Assembly: GCF_013410355.1 (NCBI RefSeq)
Contig: NZ_JACCFI010000001.1
Span: 3,472,001-3,536,000, forward strand
DNA length: 64,000 bases
Origin: Agromyces hippuratus
GTDB lineage: Bacteria > Actinomycetota > Actinomycetes > Actinomycetales > Microbacteriaceae
Reading direction: 5' to 3'
Both the position numbers and the translations under genes were made by a program. Each line of letters starts with the position of its first letter. Positions within the stretch are counted from its first letter, which is position 1. Positions 56,945-64,000 of the stretch are shown one piece after another. The notes under the pieces were generated by a model. That model had not been told where the DNA came from. It ran no database searches and was given only the letters and a program-made list of their open reading frames with translations.

Positions 56945-57529
56945 ATGACTGCGCAGGCCGAACGAACCGACGATGCCCGGCCGACCGCGATCCTGATCGT
57001 CGGCGCCCCGGCGTCGGGAAAGTCGACCGTGGGTCGACTGCTCGCCGAACGACTCCGCCCCGGTGCGTTCATCGAGGGCGACGCGCTCTGGCTGATGGTC
57101 GTGGGAGGCCGCGAAGACATGAGCGATCCGCCCAGCGACGCCGCGCTCGCGCAGCTCGAACTGCGCTACCGGCACGGCGCGATGCTCAGCCGTTCGTTCG
57201 TCGATGCGGGCATCAGCGCCGTGCACGTCGACAACATCTTCGGCGACGGAGTCGGCGCGCAGCTCGACCGCATGGGCGGCGGTCGGCGGGCGCTCATCGT
57301 GCTGCGGCCGAGCGTCGAGGCGATCGTGCACCGCGACACCGAGCGGGGCAGCGGCGCCTACGACGGATGGGTGGGCGACGGCACGGTCGCCGACGCCGTA
57401 CGAACCTTCGACGGATGGGTCGGCGAGACGCCGCCCGTCGGCCTCTGGGTGGACTCCAGCGCGCAGAGCCCTGAGCAGACCGTGGACTGGATCATGGATC
57501 GGTGGGACGAGGCGCTCGTCGGCGAGTGA
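56945..57529 (+). CDS. P-loop kinase-like protein
   Basis: A 194-residue AAA/P-loop NTPase of the small-kinase type (shikimate/chloramphenicol-phosphotransferase-like). Walker A is GAPASGKST (residues 20-28), with a downstream GDALWLMVVGGRED for metal or substrate contact and a lid-like region HRDTERGSGAYDGWVGDG. It probably phosphorylates a small molecule; the substrate is unknown. It starts 50 bp after the VOC gene on the same strand. Confidence 0.8.
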   Translation: MTAQAERTDDARPTAILIVGAPASGKSTVGRLLAERLRPGAFIEGDALWLMVVGGREDMSDPPSDAALAQLELRYRHGAMLSRSFVDAGISAVHVDNIFGDGVGAQLDRMGGGRRALIVLRPSVEAIVHRDTERGSGAYDGWVGDGTVADAVRTFDGWVGETPPVGLWVDSSAQSPEQTVDWIMDRWDEALVGE

Positions 57530-57592
57530 CGGTCACGGGGTCGGCCTCGGGCCGGCCCGGGGCTCCTCGACCGGTGAGATGTCCGCGGACGC

Positions 57593-58219
57593 CTATTCGC
57601 CCGGCGTGATGCCGCGCACGAGCGTCGCGTCGAGGCCGGCGAGCAGCGCGTCGAGGCCCTGGTCGAACATGCCGAGGTCGCGGAGGCCCGTGATGCCGTC
57701 GGTCACAGAGGACTGCTCGTCTGCGTCACTGCGAGCTCGGCTGCGCGCCCACACGACGAGGAACCCCGAGGCGTAGGCGTCGGCGATGCCGAGGATCTGC
57801 TGCGCCTGCTCGGTGGTGAGGCCGGCGGCCTCGAGACCCGCCACGAACCGGGCCAGGTGCGGTGCGACCGGCGAGGTGTCGTACGGCGCCAGCGCGAGCA
57901 GTTCGAACGAGTTCGGCAACTGCACGGCCAGGTCGCGGTAGGCCGAGAGGGTCTGGAACACGATCTGCTGCCAGCCCTCGCCGCGCGGCTCGCGCAGGTC
58001 GAGGCGTTCGATCAGCTCGTCGACGATCGCGTCGATCAGGTCGTCGCGATTGCGCACGTGCGTGTAGAGGCTCATCGGAGCGCAGTCGAGTTCGGCGGCG
58101 AGTCGCCGCATCGTCAACGCGCCGAGCCCGTCGCGTTCGATCAGCGTGATCGCGGCCGAGCTGAGGTCGCGTCGGGTCAGATTCTGTCGAATCTCCTCAA
58201 CCTCTTGACGTGGAGCCAT
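57593..58219 (-). CDS. TetR-family regulator (TetR_C_1 type)
   Basis: A 208-residue TetR protein. The N-terminal HTH (LTRRDLSSAAITLIERDGLGALTMRRLAAELDCAPMSLYTHVRNRDDLID, in segments) matches the TetR class D/AcrR group with TetR_C_1 ligand domain. Divergent from the amidase gene over 53 bp containing a perfect 21-bp palindrome, which is almost certainly its operator. ATG at 58219. Confidence 0.9.
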   Translation of the reverse strand: MAPRQEVEEIRQNLTRRDLSSAAITLIERDGLGALTMRRLAAELDCAPMSLYTHVRNRDDLIDAIVDELIERLDLREPRGEGWQQIVFQTLSAYRDLAVQLPNSFELLALAPYDTSPVAPHLARFVAGLEAAGLTTEQAQQILGIADAYASGFLVVWARSRARSDADEQSSVTDGITGLRDLGMFDQGLDALLAGLDATLVRGITPGE

Positions 58220-58233
58220 GCGTGCAACAGTAT

Positions 58234-58254
58234 CGTCCGTACATTGTACGGACG
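58234..58254. promoter_or_regulatory. 21-bp TetR operator in the amidase promoter
   Basis: CGTCCGTACA (58234-58243) and TGTACGGACG (58245-58254) form a perfect dyad around one base. A candidate promoter for the amidase, TTGACG (58205-58210) with 17-bp spacing to CAGTAT (58228-58233), ends exactly at the palindrome, so bound TetR would cover the transcription start. Confidence 0.85.
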
Positions 58255-58272
58255 CACGAAAGGCACCACTCC

Positions 58273-59673
58273 ATGGATCTGTATCGGCTCACCGCCACCG
58301 AGGCATCCGAGCTGTTCCGAAAGCGGGAGCTCTCCCCGGTCGAGCTGCTCGAATCGGTGATCGCCCGCACCGAGGCGACCGAGCCCGCGATCAACGCCGT
58401 GACCGAGCAGTGGCTCGACGAGGCGCGGGCCGCCGCGCTCGTCTCCGAGGCGCGTTTCGCGGGCGGCGAGCAGGTGCGTGCGCTCGAGGGCATCCCGCTG
58501 ATGCTGAAAGACGAGCAGTCCGTCGCCGGGCGCCTCCTCGAAGACGGCTGCCTGCTCGAACAGGGCAACATCGCCGACGTCACGCACCCGATCGTGGACC
58601 GCATCCAAGACGCCGGCGCCGTCATCCACGGCCGCACGAAGACCCCCGAGTACTGCTGCTCGCCCGTGACCCACTCGAAGCTGTGGGGCATCACCCGCAA
58701 CCCGTGGAACCCCGACTACACGCCTGGCGGTTCGTCGGGCGGCTCGGGCGCGGTGCTCGCCGCCGGCTCGACGATGCTCGCCACCGGCTCCGACATCGGC
58801 GGGTCCATCCGCATTCCCGCGTCGTTCTGCGGCGTCGTCGGATACAAGCCGCCGTTCGGCCGCGTGCCGGGCATGGCGCCGTTCAACTCCGACACGTACT
58901 GCGCCGACGGCCCGATGGGGCGCAGCGTCGCCGACGTCGCCATGCTGCAGAACGTACTCTCGGGCCCGTGGGTCGGCGACGCGGCATCACTGCGCGAGGT
59001 GGCGGCGGTCTCGGGCGCGGTCGGCTCGCTCCGCGGCGTCCGCATCGCCCTGTGCATCAACCTCGGCGGCTACGACGTCGACCCCGCGGTCGAGGCCAAC
59101 ACCCGCGCCGTCGCCGCGGCGCTGACCTTCGCCGGCGCCACCGTCGACGAGGTCGTGCTGCCGTGGACTCCCGAGCAGGTGCAGCAGACGGCGTGGCCGC
59201 ACTTCGGCGCCGTCATGGGGCCGTTCATCGAGAGCATCGTCGAGGGCGACCCCGACCGCGCCGCGCAGCTCATGCCGTACACGCGCGCCTTCGCGGCGAA
59301 GGCCGCCGCGGGCGGCGACTACGTCGAGGGACTCGTCGCGGAGTCGGCCTTCTACCTGCCGTTCGCCGAGATCATGACCGAGTACGACGTGATGATCTGC
59401 CCGACGGTCGCGAGCACGGGCCTCGCCGCCGACGAGCCCGCGACCGACAGCGACACGGTCTTCTCGCAGCTCATGACCCTGCCGTTCAACGTCATCGGCC
59501 GGGTGCCGGTGCTCGCCGTGCCGTCGGGCATCGCCCCGAACGGCGTGCCGACGGGTGTGCAGATCGTCGGCCGAACATACGACGACGCCAGCGTCTTCCG
59601 CGTGGGCGCCGCGCTCGAGCAGGAGCTCGCGCTCTGGACCGACCCGGCCTGGTGGCCGGCGCTGCAGGGCTAG
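58273..59673 (+). CDS. Amidase (amidase signature family)
   Basis: A 466-residue amidase-signature enzyme. The Ser-cis-Ser-Lys triad is visible: Lys 79 (LMLKDE), Ser 154 (GGSSGGSG) and nucleophile Ser 178 (GSDIGGSIRIP), with the 24-residue Ser-Ser spacing of the family. It hydrolyses amides; family members act on aryl or fatty amides and oligomer linkages, and the GatA role is unlikely because gatB/C are absent. Probably repressed by the divergent TetR protein and induced by its substrate. ATG at 58273 preceded by GAAAGG. Confidence 0.9.
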   Translation: MDLYRLTATEASELFRKRELSPVELLESVIARTEATEPAINAVTEQWLDEARAAALVSEARFAGGEQVRALEGIPLMLKDEQSVAGRLLEDGCLLEQGNIADVTHPIVDRIQDAGAVIHGRTKTPEYCCSPVTHSKLWGITRNPWNPDYTPGGSSGGSGAVLAAGSTMLATGSDIGGSIRIPASFCGVVGYKPPFGRVPGMAPFNSDTYCADGPMGRSVADVAMLQNVLSGPWVGDAASLREVAAVSGAVGSLRGVRIALCINLGGYDVDPAVEANTRAVAAALTFAGATVDEVVLPWTPEQVQQTAWPHFGAVMGPFIESIVEGDPDRAAQLMPYTRAFAAKAAAGGDYVEGLVAESAFYLPFAEIMTEYDVMICPTVASTGLAADEPATDSDTVFSQLMTLPFNVIGRVPVLAVPSGIAPNGVPTGVQIVGRTYDDASVFRVGAALEQELALWTDPAWWPALQG

Positions 59674-59697
59674 GGGAGCCGAGGCATCCGCTCGCCG

Positions 59698-59731
59698 ACG
59701 GTGCCGGCGTCGAACCCGACGCCGGCACCGT
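59698..59731. terminator. Bidirectional terminator between amidase and GH4 genes
   Basis: ACGGTGCCGGCGTCG (59698-59712) pairs perfectly with CGACGCCGGCACCGT (59717-59731) around a 4-base loop, ending 2 bp before the convergent GH4 stop. Confidence 0.85.
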
Positions 59732-59732
59732 C

Positions 59733-61061
59733 TCAGCGCAGCAGCGCGCCGATCTCGGGGAAGTTCTCGCGGTACCGGTCGAGCAGCGAGCGCGCGACGC
59801 CGACCGAATCGACGAGCGGATGCGCCGCGAACGCGCGCCAGGCCTGCTCGCGCGACTCCTCATGCACGGCGCTGATGATGAGCCGCTCGGCCGACTTCAC
59901 CTGCGTGATCAGGCCGAGCATCTCGCCCGAGACCGGGGCGATCGGCCAGGGGTGCACCCCGTCGCCGTCGACGACGCAGCCCACCTCGACGACCGCGTCT
60001 GCGGGCAACTGCGGTACGAGCGAGTTGTTGCGCACGTTCAGGATCATCGTCGACGACCGGCCGGTGGCGAGGGCGGCCATGAGATCGAGTGCGACCTCGT
60101 GGTAGCCGCCGCCGTCGACATCCGACTCGAGGCGTTCCTCGTCGTCGGGCCGGCTCTCGGCCATGTAGCTCGACTCGCGCTCGTGGCGAGCGCGCATCCA
60201 CGTCGCGAGCGGGTCGTCGCCGGGGGCGGCGTAGAACGCCGACTGCTGGCGGTCGAGGAACTCGCCGCGGGTCGACGGCGCCGAGCGGATGCGTTCGGTC
60301 GCCTCACGCGTGAAGTAATAGTAGTAGAGGTACTCGTTCGGCAGGGCGCCGAGCGCCCGCACCCAGTCGAAGCCCATCAGGCGGGCCTCTTCGATGCTCT
60401 CGAGCGACTCATCGGAATCGAGCAGCTTCGGCAGCAGGTCTTCGCCGCCGGCGGTCATCGAGCGGAGCCACCCGAGGTGGTTCAGGCCCACGTAGTCGAA
60501 GTCGACGCGGTCGGCGGTGCCGCTCACGGCGGTGGCCGCGCGACGGATGAGTCCGATGGGGGTGTCGCAGATGCCGACGACGCGGTCGCCCAGCACGCGC
60601 TGCATCGCCTCGGTGACGATGCCGGCGGGGTTCGTGAAGTTGATCACCCAGGCGTCGGGCGCGACATCGCGGATCGTCTCGGCGAGCCGGGTCATGAACG
60701 GCACCGTGCGGAGCGCGTAGGCGAGGCCGCCGGGGCCGACCGTCTCCTGGCCGAGCACGCCGAGGTCGAGCGCCGTCTTCTCATCGAGGATGCGGCCGCG
60801 GGTGCCGCCGATGCGCACGGCGCTGAAGACGAAATCGGCGCCGCGGAGCGCCTCTTCGAGGTCGGTCGTCAAGGTGATGGTCGGCACGTGGCGCTTCTCG
60901 CGAGCGAGGCTCGTGAGGATCGCACCGATCGTCTGCAGCCGGGACTCGGAGACGTCGTAGAGGCTCAGCTCGTCGATGCGCACCGGTGCGTGGTCGGCCG
61001 AGACGGCCTCGAAGACCTGTGGGACGCGGAAGCCGCCGCCCCCGATGATGGCGAGCTTCAT
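59733..61061 (-). CDS. GH4 family 6-phospho-glycosidase
   Basis: A 442-residue GH4 enzyme, the NAD- and Mn-dependent glycosidases that cleave (6-phospho-)alpha- or beta-glucosides by an oxidation-elimination route. NAD loop LAIIGGGGFRVPQV (residues 3-16); signature NFTNPAGIVTEA (141-152) with the substrate-binding Asn 144; metal ligands Cys 165 (GICDTP) and His 195 (VGLNHLGW). The chain length equals the family norm. Its start overlaps the stop of the DeoR-type gene (ATGA), so regulator and enzyme form an operon, and the divergent PfkB and ABC genes complete a sugar locus. Confidence 0.92.
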   Translation of the reverse strand: MKLAIIGGGGFRVPQVFEAVSADHAPVRIDELSLYDVSESRLQTIGAILTSLAREKRHVPTITLTTDLEEALRGADFVFSAVRIGGTRGRILDEKTALDLGVLGQETVGPGGLAYALRTVPFMTRLAETIRDVAPDAWVINFTNPAGIVTEAMQRVLGDRVVGICDTPIGLIRRAATAVSGTADRVDFDYVGLNHLGWLRSMTAGGEDLLPKLLDSDESLESIEEARLMGFDWVRALGALPNEYLYYYYFTREATERIRSAPSTRGEFLDRQQSAFYAAPGDDPLATWMRARHERESSYMAESRPDDEERLESDVDGGGYHEVALDLMAALATGRSSTMILNVRNNSLVPQLPADAVVEVGCVVDGDGVHPWPIAPVSGEMLGLITQVKSAERLIISAVHEESREQAWRAFAAHPLVDSVGVARSLLDRYRENFPEIGALLR

Positions 61062-61807
61062 GCGACCATCACCTCGACACCGGCCTCGCGCAGCACCTCG
61101 AGCGTCGAGGCATCCGCGTCGTCGTTCGTCACGATCGCCGAGATGTGCTCGGGGCCGCAGACGCTGAGCACGCCGACGCCCGGGAACTTCGAGGCGTCGG
61201 CCAGCACGACGGTGCGCTGCGAGGACTCGATCATCGCGAGCTTGATCGGCACCTCCATGCCCGTCGTGTCGGAGATGGTGCCGTTGGCCCGGATGCCGCT
61301 GGTGCCGAGGAAGCAGGTGGTGGCCCGGATCTGCGCGAGCGCCTGCTCGGTGAGGGTGCCGATCATGGAGTTGTAGTTCTTGCGCACGGCGCCGCCGAGC
61401 ACGATGAGCTCGACCACGTCGTCGTCGCGCAACTCGTCGATGACGGCGAGGCTCGCGGTGATGACCGTGATGCGCCGGCCCCGCAGCTGGCGGGCGAGGA
61501 GCGCCGTCGTCGTGCCGATGTCGATGATGACGACGTCGCCCTCGGCCACGAGCTCGGCGGCCTTCTCGGCGATGCGCGACTTCTCGGGATGGTGCTGGCG
61601 TTCGACATCGGTGAACGGGATCTGGTCGGGCTCGATGCTGCCGCCGCCGCGCACGCGTCGGAGCAGGCCCTCGGCACTGAGGGTGTTGAGATCACGGCGG
61701 ATGGTCGAGAGCGAGACGCCGAACTGCTCGGCGAGCTCTTCGACGGTGACTTCGCCGTCAGTGCGCAGGGAGTTCAGGATGTGCGCCTGTCGCGTTGCTG
61801 TGAGCAT
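61058..61807 (-). CDS. DeoR-family repressor
   Basis: A 249-residue DeoR/GlpR regulator: N-terminal HTH (RQAHILNSLRTDGEVTVEELAEQFGVSLSTIRRDLNTL, in segments, with the RRDL signature) and a sugar-phosphate-binding DeoRC domain (EGDVVIIDIGTTTALLARQL, ITASLAVIDEL, VVLADASKF). It typically represses until its phosphorylated sugar ligand is bound. ATG 61807 is preferred to the upstream TTG. It likely controls its own operon and the divergent kinase/ABC operon. Confidence 0.92.
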   Translation of the reverse strand: MLTATRQAHILNSLRTDGEVTVEELAEQFGVSLSTIRRDLNTLSAEGLLRRVRGGGSIEPDQIPFTDVERQHHPEKSRIAEKAAELVAEGDVVIIDIGTTTALLARQLRGRRITVITASLAVIDELRDDDVVELIVLGGAVRKNYNSMIGTLTEQALAQIRATTCFLGTSGIRANGTISDTTGMEVPIKLAMIESSQRTVVLADASKFPGVGVLSVCGPEHISAIVTNDDADASTLEVLREAGVEVMVA

Positions 61808-61823
61808 GTGGAAGAGCGTAGCA

Positions 61824-61901
61824 GTCAACTTCGCGCACGAATTGACGCAAGAGCGTTCATTCGAGAGTATGTTCAGTCAAAGGTCATCGACGATCGTTGA
61901 C
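61824..61901. promoter_or_regulatory. GTCAA/TTGAC repeats in the DeoR divergent promoter
   Basis: Four half-sites alternate in the 117-bp gap: GTCAA 61824-61828, TTGAC 61842-61846, GTCAA 61876-61880 and TTGAC 61897-61901, giving two inverted pairs (13- and 16-bp spacers). TTGAC also resembles a -35 element, so some copies may be promoter boxes. Confidence 0.45.
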
Positions 61902-61924
61902 GCGATCGCACCCGAGGAGGATCC

Positions 61925-63025
61925 GTGACGGAACGCGCTGCCGACGATGTCGTCGATGTGCTGCTGGCCGGGCCGGTCTTCTTCGATCTCATCTTCACCG
62001 AGCTGAACGCGGCACCGCGACCGGGCACGGAAGTGCATGCCGGCGCGCTGGCCAGCAGCCCGGGCGGAGTCGCCAACCTCGCGGTCGCCACCGCCCGCCT
62101 CGGCCTCGGCACCGCGCTCGCCACGACCGTCGGCGACGACGTCTACGGGCGCTGGTGCTGGGAGTTCCTCGCCGACCACGAGGGCATCGACCTCAGCTCC
62201 TCGCAGCTGGTTCCGAACTGGCCGACGCCCGTCACCGTCTCGATCGCGTCGGGCGGCGACCGCAGCATGATCACGCGCGAGGAGGCGTCGCCCCTTCCTG
62301 CCGGCGCACTGGTCGGCGACCGGCTCGCGGCCCGCGCGACCTTCGCCGACCTGGGCGCGATGTCACGCGGTGCGCGCGCCGATGACGCCTGGTGGCAGCC
62401 GGCGGCCCACGCGGGCACCAAGATCTTCGCCGACATCGGGTGGGACTCCTCCGAGCGCTGGGACACCGCAGACCTGCAGCCGCTCGCCGACTGCTTCGCG
62501 TTCACGCCGAACGAGTCGGAGGCCATGGCCTACACCCGCACGCAGTCGGCCGTCGCCGCCGCGCGCGCCCTCGCCGGCCGAGTGCCGCTCGTGGTCGTGA
62601 CGCGCGGCGACGAGGGCGCCGTCGCGATCGATTCGGCGCGCGGCGAAGAGGTGATCGTGCCGGCCGTGCCCGCCAAGGGGCGCGACGCGACCGGGGCCGG
62701 CGACGTGTTCGGCGCATCGCTCGTGCTCGGCACGTTGCGCGACTGGCCGCTCGAGCAGAGCCTCTCGTTCGCCGCACTGTGCGCCGCCCTCGCCGTGGAG
62801 CACCCCGGCGGTGCGCTCGCGGCGCCCGGGTGGGGCGACCTCGCCGACTGGTGGGACCGCACGCGCAGTGACGGCGATCGCGAGCTCGTCGCGCGGTTCT
62901 CGTTCCTCGCCGACGTGCTGCCCGAGACCCCCGGCCGCCGCCGGTCCGAATCCACGTTCCCCTTCGCCGACTACCGAGCCACAGCAGCCCGGCGATCGTT
63001 CCCCGACAAGAGAGGTACATCATGA
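61925..63025 (+). CDS. PfkB family carbohydrate kinase
   Basis: A 366-residue ribokinase-family sugar kinase. Signature 1 is the Gly-rich SSPGGVANLAVATARLG (about 40-56); signature 2 DATGAGDVFGASLVLG (about 258-273) holds the catalytic Asp. The last 45 residues are an atypical extension. It phosphorylates a sugar or nucleoside, probably the product of the linked ABC importer, supplying the 6-phospho sugar that GH4 and DeoR recognise. GTG follows GAGGAGG by 4 bp; stop overlaps the next start (ATGA). Confidence 0.9.
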   Translation: MTERAADDVVDVLLAGPVFFDLIFTELNAAPRPGTEVHAGALASSPGGVANLAVATARLGLGTALATTVGDDVYGRWCWEFLADHEGIDLSSSQLVPNWPTPVTVSIASGGDRSMITREEASPLPAGALVGDRLAARATFADLGAMSRGARADDAWWQPAAHAGTKIFADIGWDSSERWDTADLQPLADCFAFTPNESEAMAYTRTQSAVAAARALAGRVPLVVVTRGDEGAVAIDSARGEEVIVPAVPAKGRDATGAGDVFGASLVLGTLRDWPLEQSLSFAALCAALAVEHPGGALAAPGWGDLADWWDRTRSDGDRELVARFSFLADVLPETPGRRRSESTFPFADYRATAARRSFPDKRGTS

Positions 63026-64000
63026 AGCGAAACATCCGACTCAGCACTGTCGCCCTGGGAGGTGCCGCGCTCGTGTTCGCCCTCGCCGGCTGCGCCCCGG
63101 GAACCGGAAGCACGGGCGGCAACGAGACCACCGGTGAGATCAGCACCGACATCTCGGGCGTCGGCGACGTCACCCTCACCGTGTGGGACCAGGAGGTGCG
63201 CGGCGGCCAGAACGAGCAGATGGAGCAGCTCAACGCCGCGTTCATGGAGAAGTACCCGAACGTGACGATCGACCGCAACTCGCAGTCGTTCGACGACCTC
63301 GCGACGACGCTTCGCCTCGCACTCACCGATGCCGACGCACCCGATGTCGTGCAGGCCAACAACGGCCGCAACACGATGGGCCAGTTCGTCGCGGCCGACC
63401 AGCTGCGCCCGCTCGACGACTACGCCGAGGCCTACGGCTGGGGCGACCGCTTCTCGGAGTCGGTGCTGCAGTACTCGACCTACAGCGACGACGCCAAGGT
63501 CTTCGGCGACGGCAGCCTCTACGGCCTCCCGCAGGTCGGCGAGGTCGTCGGCATCTTCTACTCCAAGAGCAAGCTCGCCGATCTCGGTCTCGAGGTGCCC
63601 GCCGACTGGACCGAGTTCGACGCCGCGCTGAAGGCGGCCAAGGCGGCAGGGGAGACCCCGATGCAGCTCGGCAACATCGAGAAGTGGCCGGCGCTGCACG
63701 TGTTCGGCCCGCTGCAGGGCGACTACGTCGACGCCGAGGTGATCACCGACCTCGGACTCGGCAACGCCGGTCAGAGCTGGACCACGCCCGAGAACGTCGA
63801 GGCCGCGGCGACCCTGCAGGGCTGGGTCGACGCCGGATACTTCAACGACGGCGTGAACGGCACCGACTACGACGCCGCATGGCAGGCCCTCGCGGGCGGC
63901 GACGGCGTGTTCCTCATCGGCGGCTCCTGGCTCGCCGCCGACCTCGGCGACGCGATGGGCGACGACGTCGGGTTCTTCATCCCGAACACGAGCGCCGGAA
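63022..64000 (+). CDS. ABC sugar-binding lipoprotein, 3' end missing
   Basis: At least 326 residues, running past the window. Signal peptide with lipobox LAGC near residue 24, Gly/Thr linker, then a type 1 solute-binding domain (LTVWDQEVRGGQNEQMEQL, TTLRLALTDADAPDVVQANNG, GEVVGIFYSKSKLADLGL, GDGVFLIGGSWLAADL). This is the extracellular binding protein of a CUT1-type carbohydrate ABC importer; the permeases should follow to the right. ATG overlaps the kinase stop and has AGAGAGG 6 bp upstream. Confidence 0.92.
   Translation, partial: MKRNIRLSTVALGGAALVFALAGCAPGTGSTGGNETTGEISTDISGVGDVTLTVWDQEVRGGQNEQMEQLNAAFMEKYPNVTIDRNSQSFDDLATTLRLALTDADAPDVVQANNGRNTMGQFVAADQLRPLDDYAEAYGWGDRFSESVLQYSTYSDDAKVFGDGSLYGLPQVGEVVGIFYSKSKLADLGLEVPADWTEFDAALKAAKAAGETPMQLGNIEKWPALHVFGPLQGDYVDAEVITDLGLGNAGQSWTTPENVEAAATLQGWVDAGYFNDGVNGTDYDAAWQALAGGDGVFLIGGSWLAADLGDAMGDDVGFFIPNTSAG

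Noticed and set aside
58218..61376. A 1052-codon open frame on the + strand across the amidase and GH4 genes
   Set aside because: It is the +1 shadow of the amidase and antisense of GH4; the translation is Arg/Gly-rich low complexity, while both real genes have full catalytic motifs.

Overview
The window is high-GC actinobacterial DNA (about 70 % GC by eye over most of its length). Gene density is high, GTG starts are common, and several operons show ATGA/GTGA stop-start overlaps. The octamer GGCATCCG/CGGATGCC recurs constantly inside genes, a habit I associate with Microbacteriaceae such as Agromyces, Leifsonia and Microbacterium; I would guess Agromyces or a close relative, but the genus is inference. 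I found no rRNA, tRNA, CRISPR array, integrase or insertion sequence. The left-most and right-most genes are both cut by the window edge.

Layout. 0-7 kb: the end of a FAD-dependent amine oxidase gene with its cupin partner, a macrolide-type glycosyltransferase, a protein built like the catalytic domain of a serine recombinase but without the serine, a second cupin, a membrane protein coupled to a tiny leader ORF, and a LuxR-type regulator. 7-14 kb: a type A chloramphenicol acetyltransferase operon; a GbsR/MarR regulator with an extra IS30-type helix-turn-helix, facing a DUF4097 gene across a repeat-rich operator region; a lipoprotein, a thioesterase, a winged-helix (AlkX/YcaQ-like) protein, a DHFR-fold protein, a TerC exporter and a dienelactone hydrolase. 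14-18 kb: a secreted GH84 N-acetylglucosaminidase divergent from a ROK repressor. 18-34 kb: mixed housekeeping and accessory genes, including an alanine-dehydrogenase/CEOS-type enzyme with a structured leader, tandem class C beta-lactamase-fold lipoproteins, an EamA/LysR pair, a textbook ECF41 sigma/AhpD-like pair with a recognisable ECF41 promoter, and an aminoglycoside nucleotidyltransferase.

34.6-39.8 kb is the odd part: lower GC, few GGCATCCG octamers, and genes unlike their surroundings. On the minus strand lie a 41-codon leader ORF, a sigma-factor-like protein, an uncharacterised 276-aa protein, an ImmA/IrrE zinc peptidase with a cysteine-rich tail, and a conserved-looking 53-aa protein. 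Facing away from them is an OLD-type ATPase with a TOPRIM-like nuclease region. I regard this as a horizontally acquired stress or anti-phage island and the best candidate for an undescribed system.

40-64 kb: a ClpC-like unfoldase directly behind a HAIR (HspR) operator; a TetR-controlled alpha/beta hydrolase operon with twin palindromic operators; a 1506-aa secreted cadherin/beta-helix surface protein; several membrane proteins and phase-variation-like octamer repeats; a serine hydrolase, a VOC protein and a P-loop kinase; a TetR-amidase pair around a 21-bp palindrome; and a sugar-use locus (GH4 glycosidase, DeoR repressor, PfkB kinase, ABC sugar-binding lipoprotein) running off the right edge.
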